From Jeotgalicoccus nanhaiensis (lineage in GTDB: Bacteria; Bacillota; Bacilli; Staphylococcales; Salinicoccaceae): a DNA stretch of 64,000 nucleotides. Positions 57,303 through 64,000 of this stretch are shown piece after piece. Location: positions 394,144-458,143 of the forward strand of contig SPPL01000002.1 in NCBI GenBank assembly GCA_004570955.1, written 5' to 3'. The notes below the pieces were generated by a model. It was not told where the DNA came from. It ran no database searches and was given only the letters and a program-made list of their open reading frames with translations. Every line of letters begins with the position of its first letter. Position 1 is the stretch's first letter. A program made the translations under genes and the position numbers.

Positions 57303-58592
57303 TTACTCAGCTTTTTTACGGTTGTCTACCAATACGTTTAAAGCTTTTTGGATTTTAACATCTTCTTTAATCATCGTTGCATCGCCGAGTGCTTTTTTCA
57401 CATCGTCAGCAGGCATGCCGAATTGTTCAGCTAAACGGTTAATTTCAGCATCTACATCTTCGTCAGTCACTTCGATGTTTTCCTCTTCAGCGATTTGTCT
57501 TAACGTTAAGTTAGTACGTACGCGTTTCAGAGCATCTTCTTTCATCTGTTCGCGGAGGGCGTTTTCGTCCTGACCTGACAGCTGTGTGTAAAGTTCAAGG
57601 TTCAGACCCTGCTGTGATAAGTTCTGTTCGAACTCCTGCAGCATGCGTGAAGTTTCTGTATCCACCATTGCATCCGGTACATCGATGTCAGCATTGTCAG
57701 CTGCTTTAGCAACAAGGCTTTCTTTTAATGTTACTTCGTAGTTGTTTTCTTTTTGAGCTTTCACTTCATCTTTAAGTGCAGCTTTTAATTCGTCGACAGT
57801 TTTAGCGTCGCGGTTTTCAAGTTCTGATACGAACTCATCTGTTAATTCCGGAGTTTCTTTTTGCTTAAGTGAGTTCACTTTAACTTGGAATACAGCTTCC
57901 TTACCAGCTAACTCTTCAGCGTGGTACTCTTCAGGGAAAGTCACGTTAACGTCTTTCTCTTCGCCTATTTCCATGCCGACCATCTGCTCTTCAAAGCCCG
58001 GGATGAATGAGTTTGAACCGACTTCAATTTCGTAGTCATGAGCGTGTCCGCCTTCGAAAGCTTCGCCGTCAACGAATCCGTGGAAATCGATAGTAGCGAT
58101 GTCGCCTTCTTCAACAGTGCCTTCTTCTTTAACAACTAAATCAGAGTACTCAGTAAGGATGTGATCGATCTGGTGATCAACTTCTTCGTCAGTCACGTCA
58201 GTGTCGATTTCTTCACCTTCAAGGTTTTTGTATTCGCCAAGTTTAACTTCAGGCTCAACTGTAACAGTTGCTTTAAGAATAACATCTTTACCTTTTTCGA
58301 TCTGTTCAACATCCACGTCAGGCTGAGCAACCGGTGTAATACCAGCTTCATCAACAGCTTTCGCGTAGTTTTCAGGTAACAGAATGTCTAATGCATCCTG
58401 GTAAAGAGATTCTACACCGAAACGTTTTTCAAACATTTGACGGGGTACTTTACCTTTTCTGAATCCAGGCATGTTAATGTCCTTAGAAACTTTTTTAAAT
58501 GCTTCATCTAAAGCAGTGTTTAATTCTTCAGCTGGAATTGTAATTGTTAAAATCCCTTCGTTACCTTCTTGTTTTTCCCATGTTTGAGACAT
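57303..58592 (-). CDS. tig: Trigger factor
   Basis: 429 residues from the ATG at 58592 behind GGAGGAAAA; the frame extends 11 codons further. The ribosome-binding signature [17 protein letters not shown], the FKBP-like domain ([37 protein letters not shown]) and the helical C-terminal arms are present. It binds nascent chains at the exit tunnel and has prolyl-isomerase activity. Confidence 0.95.
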   Translation of the reverse strand: MSQTWEKQEGNEGILTITIPAEELNTALDEAFKKVSKDINMPGFRKGKVPRQMFEKRFGVESLYQDALDILLPENYAKAVDEAGITPVAQPDVDVEQIEKGKDVILKATVTVEPEVKLGEYKNLEGEEIDTDVTDEEVDHQIDHILTEYSDLVVKEEGTVEEGDIATIDFHGFVDGEAFEGGHAHDYEIEVGSNSFIPGFEEQMVGMEIGEEKDVNVTFPEEYHAEELAGKEAVFQVKVNSLKQKETPELTDEFVSELENRDAKTVDELKAALKDEVKAQKENNYEVTLKESLVAKAADNADIDVPDAMVDTETSRMLQEFEQNLSQQGLNLELYTQLSGQDENALREQMKEDALKRVRTNLTLRQIAEEENIEVTDEDVDAEINRLAEQFGMPADDVKKALGDATMIKEDVKIQKALNVLVDNRKKAE

Positions 58593-58673
58593 AATACATT
58601 TTCCTCCATTAAGTCGTTTTTTCAATTAACCTGTATATTATAACACATACAAATATTGATTCAAATGATTGAT

Positions 58674-59624
58674 TTACAGCGAATTCTCTGCGATCTCGCG
58701 TTCGATTTCACCAAGCCAGTGTTTGACTGTAGCGTCCGCATCGTAAGACGCGGGCATGCCGAGCATTTCTTCAATACGTTCACAGTAAGCTTTCACTGCC
58801 GCTTCAGCCGTAAAATCAGGCTGCACCGGATACATGTATATCGCGTGCCCCATAAGGAGCTCTGTCGCTGCCTCGGTAAAGGACGGGTTGAACTGTTCAA
58901 CTTCATCCAGCACCTTCGGCAGGACATCCTTGACGATAAAATACTCTTCCAGACTGCCGAGCTCTGCCGGCTGCACTGTCATCTTCACACCGCATTTCTC
59001 AATGGTTAGCGTACCATTAGAACGTACGCTTCGCAAATATAAAAGCATAGCAGTCTTAAGCTCGTTGCGATTTGCCTCGCTGAAAGCTTCTGTTATGAGA
59101 TTCGTATAGGTTATATCGTGCGCTGCCGTAATCTTTTCCACAAATTCAAGCTGCTGAAACAGGTTGAATTTATCGAATTCCTCTTTAGAGATAACCGGTT
59201 CCTGGTCGCTCAGCATTCCGCGGAGCTTGTTGGCTGCATTTTGTCTCAAGGACAAAATATCGATGCGGAAACCTTGAGGAATCGGCTCTTCGAGCAGGTG
59301 GCCGGAAAACTCCAGCACCTCTTCGTAATTGCCCATATCGGATAACGCCTGCAGCATATATACCATATGCGTTTCGTAATTGCCGTCGCCGTTGTTCATC
59401 TGTTCAAGAGAATAATCAACGAGCTCCCCCGGACGTTTCGACCGGAGCAGTGTTTCATACAGCATCTCTTCAGCGTGCTCTGACGGTTCTGTGAGATTCG
59501 TGTACTTAGAAAACGTTGACAGGAAACGCGCGTCATCTCCAGCGTCAAAATAAGCCTTCAGATCGCGTTCGAACTTCTTAATAAATCTGTGGTGCGTCGT
59601 AACCTTATTGTCCATAAGCATCAC
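58674..59624 (-). CDS. TPR-like hypothetical protein (DUF3196-like)
   Basis: 316 residues, nearly all helical with TPR-like pairs (ALSDMGNYEEVLEFSGHLLEE). A protein of this type lies beside tig in staphylococci as I recall. Function unknown. Its start (ATG 59615 or GTG 59624) overlaps the NUDIX gene stop, so it is coupled to that gene. Confidence 0.6.
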   Translation of the reverse strand: MMLMDNKVTTHHRFIKKFERDLKAYFDAGDDARFLSTFSKYTNLTEPSEHAEEMLYETLLRSKRPGELVDYSLEQMNNGDGNYETHMVYMLQALSDMGNYEEVLEFSGHLLEEPIPQGFRIDILSLRQNAANKLRGMLSDQEPVISKEEFDKFNLFQQLEFVEKITAAHDITYTNLITEAFSEANRNELKTAMLLYLRSVRSNGTLTIEKCGVKMTVQPAELGSLEEYFIVKDVLPKVLDEVEQFNPSFTEAATELLMGHAIYMYPVQPDFTAEAAVKAYCERIEEMLGMPASYDADATVKHWLGEIEREIAENSL

Positions 59625-60219
59625 GGATAATCAGTTCACTCCACGATTCGTACGGAGACATCGTTTCGAGGACATCGTTTTTAACCCATTCAAGTGCAAT
59701 GGTGTCCTCTTCTTTATTAATAATTTTATCTTTTTCAACGTCGATTTTTAAAACGAGACCGATGTGAACTTTGCCGACTTCGTTATCGTCATCGTTGATT
59801 AAGCCGTGAATTTCAATATTTCTCACGTCGTCAGCACTTAAGCCGACTTCCTCTTCAAGCTCGCGTGCAGCGTTAACGCGGAGCTTGCCGTTGATATTCT
59901 CTTCAGACTCAACATCATTCATATGGCCGCCGACCCCGATCGAAAGAAGACCGTGGAGACGCGCCTCGCCGCCGCCTTCAAGACGTTTGTAGACAAGCGT
60001 TTCGTCACTGTTGGTAATAATGCAGTAGCTGATCAGCTGCTTGTAGCCTGGATCCTCTTCCATATCACCGCGGCGCTTCACTTCAAAATCGCCGAATGAC
60101 TTCACGATTTCCTTGTAGCGGTTGTCGTCTTTAGAAATAAAGCCGTTAAAAGCATGCGCTTCCCCATTAAATAATGTGTCGCGTTTTACTACTAATATCT
60201 GTTCATCAAATTTACTCAT
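59605..60219 (-). CDS. NUDIX-like hydrolase
   Basis: 204 residues. The box is split by an insertion: GGHMND, then ARELEEEVGL with the REvxEExGl core. N-terminal region has its own beta domain. GAGGAG precedes the ATG. The substrate is not known; it is probably a phosphoesterase on nucleotide-like compounds. It overlaps the next gene by 20 bp. Confidence 0.75.
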   Translation of the reverse strand: MSKFDEQILVVKRDTLFNGEAHAFNGFISKDDNRYKEIVKSFGDFEVKRRGDMEEDPGYKQLISYCIITNSDETLVYKRLEGGGEARLHGLLSIGVGGHMNDVESEENINGKLRVNAARELEEEVGLSADDVRNIEIHGLINDDDNEVGKVHIGLVLKIDVEKDKIINKEEDTIALEWVKNDVLETMSPYESWSELIIRDAYGQ

Positions 60220-60264
60220 GTATAATCTCCTCGCAGGGTGAATCTTTTTATTATCCGGTAATTA

Positions 60265-60296
60265 AAAAACTCTCTAAAATCATTTAGAGAGTTTTA
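60265..60296. terminator. Hairpin upstream of the NUDIX gene
   Basis: Perfect arms AAAAACTCTCTAAA / TTTAGAGAGTTTT with a 4-base loop, 50 bases upstream of the NUDIX start. It may end transcription from the right or be an attenuator. Confidence 0.6.
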
Positions 60297-60612
60297 AGAT
60301 GTCTATATGGTTAAACAGGAGCGGAAACGAACTTTCCACTCCCTTGATTGTACCGCCGGTAAAATCATCACCGGTACAGCACACGTCTGACACGAATAAA
60401 CAACATTCTCCAAAGTTATTCGATTGTCTCTCGAGAAGTAATTGTAGACGAATCACGGATAATATTCAAGGGGAAGATGAGAATCGGCATTCGTTATTCA
60501 GTTTTTAAAACAATATTCAGAAAGAAAATTATATTTATTCGCTTCTAAGGCATCGGCCGGGGGTTCGGATCCCTCCCAGGACGTCAAAGGCTCATTTATA
60601 TAGAAGAAGCCT
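60297..60612. other. Intergenic region with a tRNA-like 3' fragment
   Basis: About 315 bp without a gene. At 60551-60584 it holds GGCCGGGGGTTCGGATCCCT and GGACGTCAAA, similar to the 3' part of the tRNA-Arg at 63716-63789. The rest shows inverted-repeat pieces (ttcgattgtctctcgag) and nothing I can name. Confidence 0.4.
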
Positions 60613-60669
60613 CTCAAACCGGCAGTGAGATGCATCTGATACACACATCATCAACCGGTCTGGAGGCTT
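60607..60669 (-). terminator. Long terminator of the wall-protein gene
   Basis: Outer arms AAGCCTC / GAGGCTT and inner CCGG / CCGG with an internal loop. It lies 13 bases after the stop of the LPXTG protein. Confidence 0.65.
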
Positions 60670-60681
60670 ATATTTAATTAT

Positions 60682-63561
60682 TTATTTTTCTGTCGTTTTT
60701 CTTCTTTTCACCAGGAAGCCTAGTCCAAGTGCTGCTAAGATCGCAGCAAATATTGATGTGTTTTGTGCCGGTGTTCCTGTGTCAGGCAGCATTTCTGCTT
60801 CTTCAGCTTCTTCAGCTTCTTCAGAGCCATCCTGGCTGACATCATTCGAAGCAGCCGGGGCTGTTTCTTCTGCTGAATCCACATCCTGCTCAGTGTAAAC
60901 AGTCTGGTGTTCGTTCGCTTTGTCAGCCGTGCCTTCTTCTCCGCCAGTATCATTCTCGCCTGTAAGTACCGGCAATGCTGTATTGTCTTCGTTGTCATTA
61001 CCGTAAACTACCGCGTACTGACTGAAGCTGTTTACATTAAAAACAGCGTATCCGTCTTCAGTTCTGTAGTTCACCGCTTCCAGCGTTTCACCGATATCAC
61101 CCAGGTAGTAAACGTTCGACACGTAGCCATTCGCAGGCAGGTACACTGTCACCGGGTTTTGCAGATTGTACAGCAATCCATTCTCGTCAAGAACATGGAT
61201 GTCGTATAAATCATGTGCTGCATTAATTGCGTTTGACGGGTTCAAGACCGTCACAGCCAATGACTTACCGTCCAGTTCATCAGATTCACTAACTACGCGG
61301 ATCCCCGTTGCTCCATCTTCTATAGAAGATAAAACTTCTCTTTCTTCCTGAACTTCAAGTTCAGCTGATTCCTCATGGTCTCTTGAAGGCTGGTCCGTGC
61401 CTTCAGTATCGTCATCTGAAGCTTCCGGAGTTTCAGATGCTGATTCTTCTTCGGTCTCGTTATCATCGCTCACGGATTCATTGTCTGAATCTTCATCCGG
61501 AATATCGTTAGCTTCCTCATCTTCTAAAAATTCATTTGATTCTTCTTCGTTTTGATTTGACTCGTTATCCGTGCTGTTATCTGTGTCCTCTTTTTCTTCA
61601 GATATACTTTCTTCTGATTCAGCCGGTTCTTTTGGAGTTTCAGTTTCTGCAGGTTTTTCCTCCTCGAGGTTTTCATCTTCTTCAGCTTCCGGAACATAAT
61701 CTGATGTCGTTAAATCACCAGCATACATCCAGCCGAGGGAAACGCCGTTCTCGTCTTCAAGAAGGTAATAATCATCATAGTTGTAAGTCGCCGTTCTGAC
61801 TACACGGAACTGCTGGCCTAAAAGATCGTCAGCATTTTTAGTTCTGACATCAGTCACACTTTCGTATAAGCCGAGGTTATTGGGATTAACTTCAGCGACT
61901 AAATCTGTATTTCCTTCCTCAACAGGCATAGAAATCTCAGGCGCAGTAAGTTTATTGTACATGTCGTTGTAGCGCTGGCCGATCAGATTAATTACGTCAT
62001 TATATTCATAGTCAAAACGTGCAAAGTATTCATAAGGGTCAGGTGAAGCTGTTCCGCCTAAGTGATTCGAAACTGCAACGTGAGAATATAAGGTCCCCTC
62101 GCCTGTTTCCTCAGCACTGACTACCGGCAACTTGTGTTTGTATAAGAGGTTCGCAATATAGTCTGCATAGTTGTTAATCGACTTCGCAAAGTCATGCGCA
62201 TTATCGTAACGCATTAATTCAACGTGCATGTGCATATCATTTGAAACAGGACCCGCACCGTAGGCCAGGTAATCTGTGTCTGCCACCTGAATAATATTAT
62301 CCGCATCTACAAACGCATGTACAAAAGCGTTCTCCCAGTTACGCGACATATATTCAATTTCACCGTATATAGTTGAGTTCTCGTTACCAACATCGTGAAG
62401 TACGACACCCTTAGGCTTTCCGACCTCACCGTTCTCAGGCTCCCAGCCATAATCGGAGTGATATGCGTATTTCGGCAGGTTAGGAATATAATCATATTTA
62501 ATCTCTGCCACATCAAAATTATTGTCAGCTATATACTGGTTGATGTCAGTAATTGCGTCAGATAATGACATGGTGCTCACGGTGCTCGCTGCAGCGTAGA
62601 CTTCCTCTCTATTTAACTCTTCATTCTCTAAAGCAAGCGATTCAGTTAAATCAGCTAACATTTGTTCGTCCGCTTCGATATTATCCTCATTCTCTTCTAA
62701 GAAAGCAGCTTGTCCCTCTGCAGATAAATTCTCAAGCTCTTCTTTTAGGGAATCAGAATTATATTTGTATGTAGGTGCTTCTTCTGATTCGTCAACTTCA
62801 GCAGCTGCTTCTTCAGTTGCTGGTTCAGCTTCGATTTCTGATAGTTGTTCAGCTTCTTCAGTTGCATCAGTTTCTTCAGATTGAACATCTTCAGATTCTT
62901 GTGTTTCTTGAACTTGGTCTTCCGCTGGTTCAGTCGGAATGTTTTCGGCTGTTTCTTCAGTTTCTGCTTCTTCTGATGCCACTGCAGCTTCAGTCTCTGC
63001 TGATACTTCAGGTTCAACTTCCTGTTCTTGTTCAGCGTCTGGTTCCGCTTCTGTTTCAACTGCAGTGTCTTCTTCAACCACTTCTTCCGCTGCAGTAGTC
63101 TCTACAGTTTCTTCAGATACCGCAGGCTTAGCCGCTTCCTCAACTTGTTCTTCAGCTGTCTCAGCATTTTCCTCTTCAACAGTGTTTACTTCTGCTGGTT
63201 CTTCCACCGGTGTTTCTGCAGGTTCTTCAGTAGCCTGTTCTTCAATATTACTTTCATCTAATTCATTTTCAGCAACTTCTTCAGCTTCCGCTGTCTCTTC
63301 TAATTCGGAACTTTCTTCATCAGCTTCATCTGACGTTTTATCTTCACTGTTCTCATTCGATTCTTCATCTTCAGACTCTTCTTCTGATTCAATAAAGTCG
63401 AGCTCTCTTTCCGACTCTTCTTCACTTACCGCGTATTCTTCTGTGTTCGAATTCTGGTACTGCTCATCCTGATCTACTTCTTCTGCATTAGCAACCATTG
63501 TTGATGCCAGCAGACTCGTTGAAACGAGTGTCGGTACAATTAAACGATTCTTATATTTCAT
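60682..63561 (-). CDS. LPXTG-anchored Atl-type N-acetylmuramoyl-L-alanine amidase
   Basis: 959 residues from the ATG at 63561 (behind GGAGGTC); the frame extends 17 codons more. Signal peptide to about residue 26, then 250 residues of Glu/Ser/Thr/Ala-rich low-complexity sequence. An amidase domain (about 340-540) has zinc ligands His389 (VVLHDVGN), His494 (YSHVAV) and Asp508 (SPDPYEY), matching S. aureus AmiA. A GW-like domain follows (about 560-620, ending LGWMYAGDL), then a second acidic region, LPDTG, a membrane helix and KRRK. It should cut the peptide from muramic acid while fixed to the wall by sortase. An LPXTG-bound autolysin is unusual in this family. Confidence 0.85.
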   Translation of the reverse strand: MKYKNRLIVPTLVSTSLLASTMVANAEEVDQDEQYQNSNTEEYAVSEEESERELDFIESEEESEDEESNENSEDKTSDEADEESSELEETAEAEEVAENELDESNIEEQATEEPAETPVEEPAEVNTVEEENAETAEEQVEEAAKPAVSEETVETTAAEEVVEEDTAVETEAEPDAEQEQEVEPEVSAETEAAVASEEAETEETAENIPTEPAEDQVQETQESEDVQSEETDATEEAEQLSEIEAEPATEEAAAEVDESEEAPTYKYNSDSLKEELENLSAEGQAAFLEENEDNIEADEQMLADLTESLALENEELNREEVYAAASTVSTMSLSDAITDINQYIADNNFDVAEIKYDYIPNLPKYAYHSDYGWEPENGEVGKPKGVVLHDVGNENSTIYGEIEYMSRNWENAFVHAFVDADNIIQVADTDYLAYGAGPVSNDMHMHVELMRYDNAHDFAKSINNYADYIANLLYKHKLPVVSAEETGEGTLYSHVAVSNHLGGTASPDPYEYFARFDYEYNDVINLIGQRYNDMYNKLTAPEISMPVEEGNTDLVAEVNPNNLGLYESVTDVRTKNADDLLGQQFRVVRTATYNYDDYYLLEDENGVSLGWMYAGDLTTSDYVPEAEEDENLEEEKPAETETPKEPAESEESISEEKEDTDNSTDNESNQNEEESNEFLEDEEANDIPDEDSDNESVSDDNETEEESASETPEASDDDTEGTDQPSRDHEESAELEVQEEREVLSSIEDGATGIRVVSESDELDGKSLAVTVLNPSNAINAAHDLYDIHVLDENGLLYNLQNPVTVYLPANGYVSNVYYLGDIGETLEAVNYRTEDGYAVFNVNSFSQYAVVYGNDNEDNTALPVLTGENDTGGEEGTADKANEHQTVYTEQDVDSAEETAPAASNDVSQDGSEEAEEAEEAEMLPDTGTPAQNTSIFAAILAALGLGFLVKRRKTTEK

Positions 63562-63661
63562 TTTTGACCTCCATAAAAGTGTATTCTTACCTAGGATACT
63601 AAACTTTTTCACAAAATTCTTGAAATTTACAAAATTTTAAGAATTATTATCGAGTATTAGA

Positions 63662-63692
63662 AAAGCTCCCATTCCACCTTGGAATGAGAGCT
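63662..63692 (-). terminator. Terminator of tRNA-Arg
   Basis: Arms AGCTCYCATTCCA / TGGAATGAGAGCT around a 3-base loop; TTTTCT follows on the minus strand. Confidence 0.85.
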
Positions 63693-63715
63693 GATATTTT
63701 AACTAAATGTTTTAA

Positions 63716-63789
63716 CGTCCCAAGCGGGAGTCGAACCCGCGGCCTGCGCCTTAGGAGGGCGCTGCTCTATCCAGCTGAGCTACCGGGAC
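63716..63789 (-). tRNA. tRNA-Arg(CCT)
   Basis: 74 nt on the minus strand. Acceptor GTCCCGG pairs with the 3' TTGGGAC. D-arm AGCTCAGCTGGATAGAGC. Anticodon stem GCGCC/GGCGC with loop CTCCTAA, anticodon CCT. T-arm CGGGTTCGACTCCCG. CCA is not encoded. Bacterial tRNA-Arg(CCT) genes are frequent integration sites. Confidence 0.95.
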
Positions 63790-63912
63790 ATGGTTTAATA
63801 TTTATATTATAACAGAACTTTCCCTCCATTTTGGAGGTGAAAATTTTTTAATTAAACGCTTCGGAGTATTGAATGAACTATAACCTATAAAATAGACAAT
63901 TTAATAAAAGCG

Positions 63913-64000
63913 TTACGCTGTGAGTAGATGACCCCTGTATTGTGCCGGGGTCATCTTATTTAGTCCCCATTGATAGCGCTCATTATTATACTTATTAATA
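63913..64000 (-). CDS. IS3-family transposase, C-terminal end (edge of window)
   Basis: From the right edge to TAA 63915-63913 the minus strand reads NERYQWGLNKMTPAQYRGHL, the usual end of an IS3-group OrfB (integrase) protein. The rest of the element and its inverted repeat are outside the window or not distinguishable. It lies 120 bp from tRNA-Arg. Confidence 0.7.
   Translation of the reverse strand, partial: INKYNNERYQWGLNKMTPAQYRGHLLTA

Noticed and set aside
60546..60590. attL/attR pair with tRNA-Arg
   Set aside because: The tRNA-like fragment is on the opposite strand, so it is an inverted, not a direct, repeat of the tRNA end, and no integrase lies between them.
62939..63472. Long Ser-rich open frame opposite the LPXTG gene
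   Set aside because: It is the complement of Glu-rich codons of the real gene (GAA/GAG to TTC/CTC and shifted TCT), without ribosome site or domain.

Overview
The window looks like a low-to-moderate GC member of the Staphylococcaceae, probably Jeotgalicoccus, Salinicoccus or a close relative. The reasons are the staphylococcal core order (parC-parE, plsY, acnA, mscL; folC-valS; hemL-B-D-C-X-A, engB, clpX, tig), a CYP152 peroxygenase, an LPXTG wall protein with an Atl-type amidase domain, and an Fst-type toxin. The genus assignment is inference.

Region 1 (1-6.3 kb) is AT-rich accessory DNA. It holds an XRE regulator with a partial ImmA/IrrE peptidase, an Fst-family type I toxin with its convergent antitoxin terminator, a second ImmA/IrrE gene, a TetR fragment, a SEFIR/TIR-like protein behind a two-helix membrane protein, and a Fic AMPylase with its own inhibitory motif. 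Region 2 (6.3-15.7 kb) is metabolic: an M20 dipeptidase, a sucrose-phosphate-synthase-like gene broken by one in-frame stop next to its phosphatase, a teichoic-acid type polymerase, an AEC permease with a D-lactate-dehydrogenase-like enzyme, a YdcF protein and a CYP152 P450. Region 3 (16-19.9 kb) is an AT-rich defence-like island: two small membrane proteins, an abortive-infection gene with two lesions, and an OLD-type nuclease. Region 4 (19.9-26.4 kb) is one leftward exopolysaccharide operon (LCP, acetyltransferase, glycosyltransferase, initiating sugar transferase with a poly-A frameshift, NeuD-type acetyltransferase, CapK-like ligase, aminotransferase).

Region 5 (26.8-40.5 kb) is mostly core: DUF1002 protein, transporters, NUDIX hydrolase, parC/parE behind a LexA-like site, plsY, acnA and mscL. 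Region 6 (41-60.2 kb) is core: folC, valS with a T-box leader, two transporters, cytochrome c, the haem cluster, engB, clpX, tig, a DUF3196-like protein and a NUDIX protein. The right end carries a 959-residue LPXTG amidase, tRNA-Arg(CCT) and the 3' end of an IS3-type transposase.

The most unusual feature is three arrays of short hairpins (40.60-40.94, 46.42-46.71 and 46.80-46.95 kb). Their sequences differ, but all have a unit of 41 bp (41-42 in the first) and share a linker like AGCTGTYC. The first lies exactly where two gene blocks that are far apart in S. aureus meet. These arrays are the best candidate for an undescribed element.
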